DNA of 64,000 nt from Candidatus Anaeroferrophillus wilburensis. Lineage in GTDB: Bacteria; Desulfobacterota; Anaeroferrophillalia; Anaeroferrophillales; Anaeroferrophillaceae. The stretch spans positions 43,419-107,418 of the forward strand of contig JAFGSY010000010.1 of the NCBI GenBank assembly GCA_016934315.1, given 5' to 3'. Numbering within the stretch: position 1 is the stretch's first letter; every line of letters begins with the position of its first letter. Shown piece by piece: positions 18,306 through 26,847 of the stretch. Made by a program: the position numbers and the translations under genes. The notes under the pieces were generated by a model, which was given only the letters and a program-made list of their open reading frames with translations, was not told the origin of the DNA and made no database searches.

Positions 18306-18869
18306 CTCAATAATATCTTCGTTTTTGGCCAGTTGACAATCAAAGGAGCTGACCACCTCGTTGCTTTTAAAATCCACCAGTCTGGTATTTATCAAGACGT
18401 TGTTCCGGGTTTCCATATACGTTCCCACCAGCACCAGATCTGCCTTCATTTCATGGGCCAAGCTGGTAAACTCACGGGTCAGAACAAACTCGCCGTTCTT
18501 GCCCTGATAAAAAATGTCCTTCAATCTGGTTTCCCGGACACGAAAGCCGAGGGCAGCCAGCCGACTCAACATCTGTTCCCCCATCACCATGCCAAAATGG
18601 CTGGTTTGGGAAAAGTCAGCCAAAGTGACAAACGAGGTCACCACGATAACCGTATCATGACTGTTATGTGGCGGTGACAGGGAGGTGATCAGATGTTCGG
18701 CAATGACCCCGGTTTTATAGGTTCGTTCATACAGGTAATCGCTATAGCTCAGTTCCCCGGAGGTGAGGCAGCCACTGAGGGTAGCTGTGAGCAACAGCGA
18801 GAGCAGTATGGCACCTAATAACATGGTTCGCTGGCCACGAGCTGCCTTGATCTCTTTGTTCGCCGGCAT
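18291..18869 (-). CDS. FlgO-domain lipoprotein
   Basis: A 192-residue predicted lipoprotein: a hydrophobic stretch ends in the lipobox LSGC near residue 34. The following domain (TVIVVTSFVTLADFSQTSHFG, then GEQMLSRLAALGFRV and ADLVLVGTYMETRNNVLINT) matches the FlgO-type domain first described in the Vibrio outer-membrane flagellar protein FlgO. No flagellar gene is near, so the role may be a general envelope one. It starts one base after the stop of an upstream paralogue. Confidence 0.8.
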   Translation of the reverse strand: MPANKEIKAARGQRTMLLGAILLSLLLTATLSGCLTSGELSYSDYLYERTYKTGVIAEHLITSLSPPHNSHDTVIVVTSFVTLADFSQTSHFGMVMGEQMLSRLAALGFRVRETRLKDIFYQGKNGEFVLTREFTSLAHEMKADLVLVGTYMETRNNVLINTRLVDFKSNEVVSSFDCQLAKNEDIIELLVH

Positions 18870-18870
18870 G

Positions 18871-19617
18871 TCAGTTCATCTCTTCTATTTTGATAACGGG
18901 CTCCTGGTAATTGAGCAGATAATCGATCAGCGTTGTTCGGGGCAGCCAGCGGCCGGCGGAGGAATAGATAATCTGCGAGGTCTTGCCAATGATTTTAGCA
19001 GAGACATAGACTCCCACCGGAGTCAAGGTGTATGATCCGGTGATGATGAAACTGGCTTGATGTTCATCCATAAGTTTCTGCAGGTCCTGGGAAAGGGCCA
19101 CAATGCCATACTCCTTATGTATCCTCATGGCTTTGCTGAGTCGGATTTCTATGACTTGGAACCCTTCATTCTGGATGTTGGTTGCCAGGGCATCTCCCAG
19201 CAGCCTGCCCAGTGGTGTAGTTTCATCATAGTTGCTTTGATCGACAAACGATGAGTAAAGAAAGCGGTAATCCTGCTTTAGGGCGGCATTCTTGATCAGT
19301 TCCTGATCAAGAAAGTATTGCAGCAGATCAGCGGTGATGTCCTCCATGAATTGGGTCATATCTGCCGCCTGGTCCATGGGAGAAGGTGGTGCAGTAGATT
19401 CCATCCCCACAGCAGCCACTATTTCATTCGGGGCGTCGGCGCTTGCGATGTCTTGTTCTGGTTCAACGGGCTGGTCGGCGGCAGCCGCTGGCTGGGTCAC
19501 CGATGCCGGTTGGTGGCTGGAGCTGCCGAGATGCCAGGGAAGCCAGCTGCGACAGCCGGTCAATAAGACCAGCAGTAAAAACAGTGAACAGATACCCAGG
19601 TGATGGATTTTATTCAT
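18871..19617 (-). CDS. FlgO-domain lipoprotein (larger paralogue)
   Basis: A 248-residue predicted lipoprotein with lipobox LLTGC near residue 22, then a low-complexity Pro/Ala/Gln-rich linker (about residues 30-80) and a FlgO-type domain: TTPLGRLLGDALATNIQNEGF, VIEIRLSKAMRI and ASFIITGSYTLTPVGVYV. ATG 19617 is chosen because AAGGAGG lies just upstream; the frame is open for 76 more codons but these look non-coding. It forms a two-gene unit with the smaller paralogue downstream. Confidence 0.82.
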   Translation of the reverse strand: MNKIHHLGICSLFLLLVLLTGCRSWLPWHLGSSSHQPASVTQPAAAADQPVEPEQDIASADAPNEIVAAVGMESTAPPSPMDQAADMTQFMEDITADLLQYFLDQELIKNAALKQDYRFLYSSFVDQSNYDETTPLGRLLGDALATNIQNEGFQVIEIRLSKAMRIHKEYGIVALSQDLQKLMDEHQASFIITGSYTLTPVGVYVSAKIIGKTSQIIYSSAGRWLPRTTLIDYLLNYQEPVIKIEEMN

Positions 19618-20075
19618 GGTGCAGCCTCCTTGCCAGGGCCATGACGTTGCAGGTAGGGGTCCCCTGTAGTGTGTTGTATAGCATGGATAGCAAAGAGTTG
19701 CAAAAAACACACCATAGAAGGATGAATAAAAAGGAAATGTTGCTGGCTGAAAAATAGTCTGCCGTTTTTCTGGGCGTTTTCTGTAAAAAGCACGTAATCT
19801 GAGTCTCCCAAGGTAAAAAACCGCAGCCAATGAGCATCTGCTCAACTGTGAGCCGGGGAATTGACTGTTTTTTTATATGCAAGAGACGGGATGCCATGGC
19901 GATTTTTTGCCGGAAAATGTCATGAAAATCAGCAATGTTTGTCGTTTTTTTGACAGTGAAGGCATGTGGTGTCGGATGAGTTTGGCAGTGAAGAGGGAAC
20001 TATGCCGCACCTTGCTGCTGCTGCCAGTCAGGCTGTGGGTGTGGTGAAATGGGTCCGGCCGGCAGTCGCCCAGAA
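19618..20075. other. Intergenic region without a recognisable gene
   Basis: About 460 bases between the FlgO-like operon and the tRNA-Ala terminator. Apart from the candidate promoter for the lipoprotein genes I see no supported coding sequence, known RNA or repeat. Confidence 0.6.
19675..19703 (-). promoter_or_regulatory. Candidate promoter for the FlgO-like operon
   Basis: On the minus strand TTGCAA (19698-19703) and TATACA (19675-19680) are 17 bases apart, each matching four of six consensus bases, about 60 bases before the start codon. Confidence 0.35.
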
Positions 20076-20108
20076 AAAAGACCCGCCCGGAAACGGGGCG
20101 GGTCTTTT
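20076..20108 (-). terminator. Rho-independent terminator of tRNA-Ala
   Basis: A 13-bp GC-rich hairpin (arms 20076-20088 and 20096-20108) with A/T ends lies directly after the 3' end of the minus-strand tRNA gene. On that strand the stem ends in a U tract. Confidence 0.85.
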
Positions 20109-20117
20109 GAAAAATTC

Positions 20118-20193
20118 TGGTGGAGGATAAGGGACTCGAACCCTCGACTTCCACGTTGCGAACGTGGCGCTCTCCCAGCTGAGCTAATCCCCC
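20118..20193 (-). tRNA. tRNA-Ala (anticodon CGC)
   Basis: A 76-base cloverleaf on the minus strand. The acceptor stem pairs fully, with the G3:U70 wobble that identifies alanine tRNAs. The D stem is GCTC/GAGC. The anticodon stem CCACG/CGTGG encloses the loop TTCGCAA, giving anticodon CGC for GCG codons. The T loop is TTCGAGT, and the 3' CCA is encoded. A promoter and a terminator flank it. Confidence 0.97.
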
Positions 20194-20241
20194 TCATCTC
20201 TGCACTATGGTCTCGTCGCCAATCAAGGCGAGCAGACATCC

Positions 20242-20270
20242 TTCGTACAAGAAAATCTGCTCCTTGTCAA
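20242..20270 (-). promoter_or_regulatory. Promoter of tRNA-Ala
   Basis: A perfect minus-strand TTGACA (20265-20270) lies 17 bases from TACGAA (20242-20247), a weak -10. The tRNA 5' end is about 50 bases downstream, and no other gene intervenes. Confidence 0.5.
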
Positions 20271-20290
20271 CGCCTTTGCCGGTGTGTTGC

Positions 20291-20665
20291 TCAGCTCTTT
20301 TCCCGGGGCAGGCCGGTCAACAAATGTTTGATATGCTCCTTGAGCTCGCCGAGATTGGCAGACTTTACCACATAGGCATCCGAAGCCCACGTGGAGAAAT
20401 CCTGTTTATACTCGCCATAAGCAGAACAGAGAATAACCGGCAGCTCCCGGTTCTGTTCCTTGATTTTGATTAAGGCCTCCACCCCCGACATGCCAGGCAT
20501 CTTAATATCCATAATGACTAAATCCGGCTGAAAGGCCGGGATGATTTCCAGTGCTTCTTCAGCAGTGGCGGCAGTGCTTATCTGGTAGCCTTCCTCTTCC
20601 AGTTCTTCCTGGTACAGCAGGCGGATATTATCTTCATCATCGACCACAAGAATTTTTTTACCCAT
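20291..20665 (-). CDS. Receiver-only (CheY-like) response regulator
   Basis: A 124-residue single receiver domain. The acidic pocket is DDED near residue 9, the phosphoacceptor Asp is residue 53 in LVIMDIKMPG, and the conserved Lys is in VVKSANLGEL. There is no output domain, so it should act by phosphorelay or protein binding. ATG 20665 is chosen because GAGGGGAG lies about 7 bases upstream, whereas it is too close to the ATG at 20671. The partner kinase is unknown; a hybrid kinase gene lies 3.5 kb upstream on the same strand. Confidence 0.92.
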   Translation of the reverse strand: MGKKILVVDDEDNIRLLYQEELEEEGYQISTAATAEEALEIIPAFQPDLVIMDIKMPGMSGVEALIKIKEQNRELPVILCSAYGEYKQDFSTWASDAYVVKSANLGELKEHIKHLLTGLPREKS

Positions 20666-20707
20666 TGGCATGCTCCCCTCGCTGGCTGGTTGCAACACGG
20701 TATTATT

Positions 20708-20868
20708 CTCAATGGCTTCCTAACAACGCCACCTTCTTCGTTAAGCGGCAACCTTCGTCACTGCGGCGAACTTTTATGGTTGCCTCATTCCTCAGGTTTT
20801 GCCTGCCTCGAACCTGGAGCCGTTACTGTGCCATCCGGTTTTTGAAGCTTTTTACCGTTGTTACACGT
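20708..20868 (+). repeat. Dispersed structured intergenic element, copy A
   Basis: About 160 bases filling the spacer between galT and the response-regulator gene. It is clearly homologous to 41490-41657 read on the minus strand: the first 58 aligned bases match at 48, followed by long identical blocks including GCCTCATTCCTCA and CGTTACTGTGCCATCCGG. A closing stem pairs 20712-20716 with 20830-20834 and 20721-20724 with 20822-20825. An inner hairpin lies at about 20765-20783. The element runs antisense to both neighbouring genes. Its family is unknown to me; it could be a non-coding RNA or a mobile repeat. Confidence 0.75.
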
Positions 20869-20871
20869 TTG

Positions 20872-21885
20872 TCATTCTTTATTTGTGATGATTGCATCCC
20901 GGAGAAATTTAGCTGATTCTTCGGGTGGGGTCGGGTTGATGTAGAATCCGGACCCCCATTCAAAACCGGCAATTCTGGTTAATTTGGGTATTATTTCAAG
21001 GTGCCAGTGATAATACGCTGAATCATCCTGCCTGAACGGTGCTGAATGGAGAAAAAAATTATACGGCGGTGTATCGAGAACCTGATCCAGCCGCTTGAGC
21101 GTTTCAGAGAGCATCATGGAAAATGATTCGATATCATGTTTGCTGGTTTCCTGGTAGTGGGCGCTGTGGGTTTTGGGAATAATCCAGACTTCAAAAGGAA
21201 ACCGGGGGGCGTAGGGGCAGACGGCGATAAATTCGTCATTTTCGCTGATTACCCGCTTTTCCTGCTGATGTTCCTGATCGACAATGTCGCAGAAGATGCA
21301 ACGTTCCTTGTAGGTATAATAGTTTTTTGCTCCCTCAAGCTCTTCTTTAATCTGCCGGGGAATAATGGGCAGGGCAATGAGTTGTGAGTGAGAGTGCTGG
21401 ACGGTGGCACCGGCGGCCATTCCCTGGTTTTTAAAAATGATCACCGAACTGAAACGGCTGTCTGCCGCCAGTGTTGCCAGCCGATCCCGGTAGGCCCAGA
21501 GGACATCCTCAACTTCATGGACAGCCATGGTGCTGAGGGTTGCCTCATGGGCTGGATTTTCTATAATGACTTCGTGCATGCCCACGCCGCTCATGACATC
21601 ATACATGCCGTTGCCATGTTTTTCCAGCGCCTCCTTGTCCGTAAGGGCCGGGAATTTGTTGGGAACCACCCGCAGGCGCCAGCCGGGTCCGTTGGGGGGA
21701 CTTCCTGGTTTGCGATAGGCGAGAACTTCAGGAGGAACGACATCTTCATTGCCGGGGCAGAAGGGACAGAAGCCTTTACCTGCTTCTTCTCTGACGATGT
21801 CAGTGAAATCGGAAGGGCGTTTCCCCCGTTCTTTGGCAATGATCACCCAGCGATCAGTAACGGGATCTTTGCGGAGCTCTGACAT
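20872..21885 (-). CDS. galT: Galactose-1-phosphate uridylyltransferase (GalT-like)
   Basis: A 337-residue HIT-superfamily nucleotidyltransferase that exchanges UMP between UDP-glucose and galactose-1-phosphate. Visible are SELRKDPVTDRWVII at the start, the zinc site CPFCPGNE, QHSHSQLIALP, and the active-site region YYHWHLEIIPKL, which here reads HWHLE rather than the common HPH form. ATG 21885 has AAGGAT upstream. Related enzymes act on other sugar-1-phosphates, so the true substrate may differ. It lies in a minus-strand group with the ATPase genes below it. Confidence 0.88.
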   Translation of the reverse strand: MSELRKDPVTDRWVIIAKERGKRPSDFTDIVREEAGKGFCPFCPGNEDVVPPEVLAYRKPGSPPNGPGWRLRVVPNKFPALTDKEALEKHGNGMYDVMSGVGMHEVIIENPAHEATLSTMAVHEVEDVLWAYRDRLATLAADSRFSSVIIFKNQGMAAGATVQHSHSQLIALPIIPRQIKEELEGAKNYYTYKERCIFCDIVDQEHQQEKRVISENDEFIAVCPYAPRFPFEVWIIPKTHSAHYQETSKHDIESFSMMLSETLKRLDQVLDTPPYNFFLHSAPFRQDDSAYYHWHLEIIPKLTRIAGFEWGSGFYINPTPPEESAKFLRDAIITNKE

Positions 21886-21907
21886 GGACGATATCCTTTC
21901 TTCTCTT

Positions 21908-22720
21908 CTAGCAGCTTTCAGCAATTGCGGTGCTGATCATCTCCGGGGTTACCTGAAGGGTTTTTCGACAAAAACTTTCGAGCAGGGCATTGCCGGCAAT
22001 TTTACTGATCAACCGTGGAATGCCGCCACTGGCTTCATGAATGAGACTGAAACAGGATGGCTCAAAAAGCTGTGGATTGCCGCCGGAAACCAACAGGCGG
22101 AATTTTATCAGCTGCTCCGTTTCACCGGCGTTCAGGGGGGGGAGCTCCAGTGACAAGGATATCCTGCTTCTGATCGAGGCATGGGTTGGATGGTGGAGTC
22201 GTTTGAGAAATGGCGGTTCACCGACAAAAATGATTGACAGCAATTTCCCCCAGGATGATTCCCAGTTGCTCATCGACCTGATCAGATGGAGACATTCCGA
22301 TTTCAGGAAATGGGCTTCATCAACCAGTAGAACTAACTGACGACCTGCTTCTCCCTCTCGGGTTACGGTTTCCTGCAGCCAGAGCAGTTTTTCCTGTTTA
22401 GGTATCTGACGTCCGGTCGGGCCGTGCAGGTGATGACAGAAAAGGTCCAGCAGGGCTGCCTGGCTGATCTGGGGGGGTGGTAGAATCAGCAGGGTCAGAA
22501 ACTTTTCCGGTTTTAGCTGTTGCAACAGCAGCCGGGAAAGTGTTGTCTTGCCGGTGCCGCTTTGTCCCCAGAGCATCATGATCGGTCGCCGTTGCTGCAG
22601 TCCGGTGTTTAGCTTCAGCATGGTTTGTTCATGGATTTCCGTCGGATAAAAGATATCCGGGTCAATGGTATCCTGGAAAGGATCTCGGTGCAGACTAAAA
22701 AATCTGAGAAAATCTTCCAT
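21908..22720 (-). CDS. ExeA/MshM-like AAA ATPase
   Basis: A protein of about 270 residues of the ExeA-type AAA family, whose members assist type II secretion or pilus assembly. It opens with FFSLHRDPFQDTIDPDIFYP, typical of the family. Walker A is WGQSGTGKTTLSR, Walker B LVLLVDEAHFL, and the end is the winged region ASGGIPRLISKIAGNALL. No C-terminal transmembrane or peptidoglycan-binding domain is present, so it is shorter than ExeA itself. The ATG at 22720 lies within the preceding MinD-like gene (26-base overlap), which shows tight coupling with it. Confidence 0.86.
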   Translation of the reverse strand: MEDFLRFFSLHRDPFQDTIDPDIFYPTEIHEQTMLKLNTGLQQRRPIMMLWGQSGTGKTTLSRLLLQQLKPEKFLTLLILPPPQISQAALLDLFCHHLHGPTGRQIPKQEKLLWLQETVTREGEAGRQLVLLVDEAHFLKSECLHLIRSMSNWESSWGKLLSIIFVGEPPFLKRLHHPTHASIRSRISLSLELPPLNAGETEQLIKFRLLVSGGNPQLFEPSCFSLIHEASGGIPRLISKIAGNALLESFCRKTLQVTPEMISTAIAESC

Positions 22721-23798
22721 CTTCTTCCGTTTCATGAATAAGGTTTTGCAGGCGTCGGAAGGCCGGGGTATTTCGGGTGGCAACATCAAACTCCGGGCTG
22801 TCCAGAAGCTCCGCCAGCTGGCGAATGCAAAAAGACGCCCGGCTTTTTACTGGTTCCATGATAAACGGCTGCCGATTTCTGACTGCCCGTTCCACACTGC
22901 GGTCGCGGTACAAATAACCAAGATTCGCCAGTGTGCGGTTCAGGAACTGCCGGCAACAGCTGTTTAATCGTTGATATACTTCGGCTGCCTGGCTTAAGTT
23001 GCTTACTTGGTTGGTAAAGATACCTATCCTGGTATCAATGTGTTGGTGGCTGCAGGTTTTAATGACGCCGTAAGCATCGGCCAGGGAGGTGATATCAGGG
23101 GTGACAACAAGCAGGAGATCATCAGCAACGCGGATGAAGTCCAGTACCGAAGGCGTGATGCCGCTGCTGGTGTCAATAATAATATAGTCGGCTACCTGCT
23201 CGAGCTTTTCCAGTTGTTCAAGAAGGTGGTTTCTCTTATAGGTGGGCAGATTGGCCATCTCAGCAATGCCGCTGGCACCGGCAATCATCGCTACCCCGGC
23301 AGGGCCGGTAGTGATGATGTCAACCAGCGGAAGGTCCATTTTGATCAGTGTTTCCAAGGTGTGTTTCACCGGTATCCGCGCAAGTAGATGGAGGTTGGCA
23401 AGGCCAAGATCGCCATCGACCAGCATAACTTTTTTCCCCCGCAGGCGCAGGGCGATTGCCAGGTTAAGCGATATGCTGCTTTTCCCCACCCCGCCTTTGC
23501 CGCTGGTGACCGTAATGATTCGGGCCAATGACCGGGAGGACTGTTGTTTGCCGACCGGGAGATAAGGACCGAGCTGGATGTTGATCTTTTCATCGGAAAG
23601 CTGTTGGGATTTCAACTGGTGGATTTTACTGAAAAGCTCTATGACTGCATATGGGTAGACAAGCCGGCCGCCATCGGTAATCTTGGCCGGCAGGCAGGAG
23701 GAGAAGATCTTTTCATAAAAACGCAGCAGGCTTTCTTCCAGGCCGAGCTTTTCTGAAACGGTTTTGAGAGGAATAAGCCCCTTGTCAGCTGTTTTCAT
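22695..23798 (-). CDS. MinD/ParA-type ATPase with N-terminal MerR-like helix-turn-helix
   Basis: A 367-residue fusion. Residues 1-75 look like a MerR-type DNA-binding head (PLKTVSEKLGLEESLLRFYE, then GRLVYPYAVIELFSKIHQL). From about residue 92 a ParA/MinD ATPase begins: deviant Walker A TSGKGGVGKSSISLNLA, LVDGDLGLANLHLL, and YIIIDTSSGI. It resembles FlhG/FleN and related polar-placement ATPases. Together with the coupled ExeA-like ATPase and the hybrid kinase upstream it may control positioning or expression of a surface apparatus not in this window. Confidence 0.85.
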   Translation of the reverse strand: MKTADKGLIPLKTVSEKLGLEESLLRFYEKIFSSCLPAKITDGGRLVYPYAVIELFSKIHQLKSQQLSDEKINIQLGPYLPVGKQQSSRSLARIITVTSGKGGVGKSSISLNLAIALRLRGKKVMLVDGDLGLANLHLLARIPVKHTLETLIKMDLPLVDIITTGPAGVAMIAGASGIAEMANLPTYKRNHLLEQLEKLEQVADYIIIDTSSGITPSVLDFIRVADDLLLVVTPDITSLADAYGVIKTCSHQHIDTRIGIFTNQVSNLSQAAEVYQRLNSCCRQFLNRTLANLGYLYRDRSVERAVRNRQPFIMEPVKSRASFCIRQLAELLDSPEFDVATRNTPAFRRLQNLIHETEEDGRFSQIF

Positions 23799-23816
23799 GA
23801 AGGTTCAGAATAGAGG

Positions 23817-26540
23817 TTATCCTGCGGTTGGTTGTGTGAGCAGCATGGTGGCTGTGGCCACCAGCTCGTCTGTTTTGAACGGTTTTTGGTGCCAGACAGT
23901 TATGCCAAGGTTTTTGAGCTTTTCCTGTTGTGCTGCTGCATCCGGGCCGGTAAGGGCGATAATCGGCAGGTCATTGAAGAATTTAGCGGTCCACCGCAAA
24001 ATATTTTTTGCCGGGTTGCCCCCCACGTCCAGATCAATAATCAGCAGATTGAAGAGTTTCTGTCGTACAATGTCAACAGCCTCCTTGTCGCTGGTGACCA
24101 CTTCAACCTCAAAGCCGGCTGAGAGGTTTTCAGCTAAAATATTGCCCAGTTCTGGATCGTTTTCCACCAGGAGAATGCGGGCACGGTCTGGCTTCCAGTT
24201 GACAGCCCGGTTGTTTTCGGTGTCATGGTGCAGGGCTTCACTGATGGGGTTGCTGGTGGTTTGCCGGGCGATGGGCAGCAAAAGGGTGAACGTGGTTCCT
24301 GTTCCTACTTTGCTTCTGACGGTAATCTTGCCATTATTCTGTTCCATCAGGGAATGGCAGATGGCCAAGCCCAACCCGGTTCCCTCACCGGCCTCACGGG
24401 TGGTGAAAAAAGGGTCAAAAATGATGCTCTGTTGCTCCGGTGGGATGCCGGTGCCGGTATCGGAGCATTCAACGACCACATGGTCTTCCTGTTGCTGACC
24501 TTTGAGTGTGATGGTGCCGCCATCAGGGATTGCCTGCTGCGCATTGATCAGCAGGTTGATCAGTACCTGGCCAATCTGCATGGCATCGACGTTCACCAAT
24601 GGCAGATCATCGGGCACCAGGTTGTTGATGGTTATTTTTTCATAGGAAGTTCGGTGTTCCACGGCGCTGATGGCCTGGGCAATAATCTCCTGCAGGTTTG
24701 CCGTCAGCCGTTGTGGTTTGGCCGGATAGGCGTAGGTCATCATGTCTGAGATGATCTTGGAAATTTTTTCGGTTTGCTGCAGCACCGTCTGGTAATGAGA
24801 CAGCTCTTTTTTCCGGTCTCTGCTCTTGGGATCCTGCTTCTGCATTACCTGGATATTGGCAGAAATAACCGCCAGGGGATTGTTGATCTCATGGGCGGCA
24901 CCGGCAGCCAGTCGTCCAACAGTGGCCAACCGCTGAGTATGGTAGAGCTGTTCCTGGATCTGTTCAGTGTGGCGATGTAATTCGGCAAGTTCTTCTGATT
25001 GCTGGTTCAGGTTGTCAAACAGCATAACCTTGTGAACGTTATTGGCAACGGCGGACGCAAAGATGTGCAGGATCTGCAGCAGCGATTCTTTTTCTCCCCC
25101 GTAATGGATGATTTTGCGGCAATCGATGATCAACTGGCCGATAGTACCCTTGCTGTTACCGCTTCGATAGGAGAGGGGGATGGCCAGCAGGGTCGAGTGG
25201 GGCAGCAGAGGAATGATCTTTTCCGAAGCCAGAAAGAGATCGGGGGCCAGCAGCAGTTTTTCAATGGAATCAAGTGACTTTTTCTGATTTTTTGGGAGGT
25301 GATTCTTGCTGTTGTGGCTGTTGTCTTGAGCCAGCCAATCCTGGGGGTTGAAAAATTTTTTATTGGCATATCCCAGTCCGGCCGGTTGGCTGTCCTCTGC
25401 TTTCAAGAAGCAGAGTGCCAGATCACTTTTGAAGGTCTCAATGGTTTCCTGGAGAATAATGCGGGTCAGTTCAGCGGGTGTATGAAACTGGCTGATTTCC
25501 TGCTCGAGACGATAGATGCCTTTGAGGATGCGGTTTTTAAGCCGCAGTTCATGCGCTAGCTGCTCCCGTGCCAGGTTCATTCTTCCCAACTCGCGGTTAG
25601 CCTTTTTGATTGCTTCAAAATAGCTCTGGTTGTCAGCCAAGCCCAGGGTGTCACTGAATTCACCCATGCGATCCATGGTCTCAGACAAAAGATCAGCAAT
25701 CTCCTCATCCTTCCATTTGAAGAACTTTTGCAGGACAGTGAAACTTTGTATATGGTGAGGATGGCAGGGGAGGTCAACGTCCTGGTTGATAAAGTAGTTT
25801 GACCCCAGATGGTGGATATTGCAGAATGCATCGGCAAACCGGATCATGACCGGCAGCTGATCCTCCTTTTTGGCAAAAGAGGTGATGGGCTGGTGGTGAA
25901 GCCAGATGCTGTTAACGATTGTTTCGGGGAATTGCCAGCGTTCTGCAGCCCACTTTCCCAGTTGGTGATGGCCGAGACCGAAGATTTTATCCTCCAGCAT
26001 CAGAGGTTGCATATCAGGACTGGTGGATTGGTGTTGCTGCTGCAGATGATCGAGAAAGATTTCCAGTTCATCAGGAAACCTGATAAAGATAATAAGTTTG
26101 CCGATATCATGGAGCAGGCCACCAAGAAATGCTTCTTCAGGATAGGGATAGCCGATCTTGCGGGCAATGGCCTCGGCAGCGACAGCACAGGCAAGGCTGT
26201 GCTGCCAGAAGCCGACCATCCGTGCTTCACCCTTTTTTCCCTCGGGAGTAAACGAATTATAGATGCTGATACTCAGGACCAGGTTACGAATGGTTTTTTT
26301 CCCTAACAGGGAGATGGCGTGTCCCAGGTCGTCAATTCTTTCCACGGGGGAGTAGGCACTGGCATTGATCAGGGAGAGAACCTTGCCGGAAAGTGCCAGA
26401 TCCTGGCGGACGAGAGCCGCCAGGCTTTTGTAATCAGTCCGGTCATCAAAACAGCCATTAATGATTTTTGTCGCCAGGGCTGGCAGCGGGGGGATATCGT
26501 CAACAGTACCTATTTTTTCCCTGAGGAGGTGTCGATACAT
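23817..26540 (-). CDS. HDOD - histidine kinase - receiver hybrid sensor
   Basis: A 907-residue soluble multidomain signalling protein. Residues 14-215 form an HDOD domain (GGLLHDIGKLIIF). A coiled coil lies near 290-340 and a GAF-like region at about 350-500. The dimerization box follows with His550 in AAHEINNPLAVI, then an ATPase domain (NLLINAQQAIP, DTGTGIPPEQQ, GTGLGLAI). The C-terminal receiver has Asp836 in LLIIDLDVGG and the Lys in HQKPF. There is no transmembrane segment, so the signal is internal. It is the first gene of a minus-strand run that includes the MinD-like and ExeA-like ATPases. Confidence 0.88.
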   Translation of the reverse strand: MYRHLLREKIGTVDDIPPLPALATKIINGCFDDRTDYKSLAALVRQDLALSGKVLSLINASAYSPVERIDDLGHAISLLGKKTIRNLVLSISIYNSFTPEGKKGEARMVGFWQHSLACAVAAEAIARKIGYPYPEEAFLGGLLHDIGKLIIFIRFPDELEIFLDHLQQQHQSTSPDMQPLMLEDKIFGLGHHQLGKWAAERWQFPETIVNSIWLHHQPITSFAKKEDQLPVMIRFADAFCNIHHLGSNYFINQDVDLPCHPHHIQSFTVLQKFFKWKDEEIADLLSETMDRMGEFSDTLGLADNQSYFEAIKKANRELGRMNLAREQLAHELRLKNRILKGIYRLEQEISQFHTPAELTRIILQETIETFKSDLALCFLKAEDSQPAGLGYANKKFFNPQDWLAQDNSHNSKNHLPKNQKKSLDSIEKLLLAPDLFLASEKIIPLLPHSTLLAIPLSYRSGNSKGTIGQLIIDCRKIIHYGGEKESLLQILHIFASAVANNVHKVMLFDNLNQQSEELAELHRHTEQIQEQLYHTQRLATVGRLAAGAAHEINNPLAVISANIQVMQKQDPKSRDRKKELSHYQTVLQQTEKISKIISDMMTYAYPAKPQRLTANLQEIIAQAISAVEHRTSYEKITINNLVPDDLPLVNVDAMQIGQVLINLLINAQQAIPDGGTITLKGQQQEDHVVVECSDTGTGIPPEQQSIIFDPFFTTREAGEGTGLGLAICHSLMEQNNGKITVRSKVGTGTTFTLLLPIARQTTSNPISEALHHDTENNRAVNWKPDRARILLVENDPELGNILAENLSAGFEVEVVTSDKEAVDIVRQKLFNLLIIDLDVGGNPAKNILRWTAKFFNDLPIIALTGPDAAAQQEKLKNLGITVWHQKPFKTDELVATATMLLTQPTAG

Positions 26541-26847
26541 ATAAAATCCTGCCTTGGAATGGAAAAGAATACCATGTTTGACTGCTGCTAGCCGGTGAAG
26601 GCGGGGACTGTGCCAACCTCAACTCTTAACAGATTGCCGACGGCTTGACAACTGGTAAATAATGGTTCTTCTTTTCTTGAAACTTTTGTATATACGGCAG
26701 AACCTGTGAAAAACTTTAGCTTTTTTCGCAATCCGGAAAACGGTTTCAGGCAAATGTCGAAGGTTGTCCGGGAGAAGTGCTTTTGGTTGATGTCCACCTC
26801 GCTCTTATGATATAGAGGGGACTTGCAAAAAAGAGGAGGCCCAGAGA
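26541..26847. other. Divergent intergenic region
   Basis: 307 bases between the hybrid kinase (minus) and the DHH phosphoesterase (plus). A TTGACA at 26645-26650 has no convincing -10 partner at the right spacing. I see no gene, RNA or repeat. Confidence 0.5.

Noticed and set aside
20000..20239. 79-codon minus-strand ORF across the tRNA-Ala gene
   Set aside because: It translates the tRNA itself (SSAGRAPRSQRGSRGFESL), a known artefact.
23764..24498. 244-codon plus-strand ORF opposite the hybrid kinase
   Set aside because: It is antisense to clearly conserved kinase and receiver motifs; low-complexity Ser/Arg composition marks it as a shadow.
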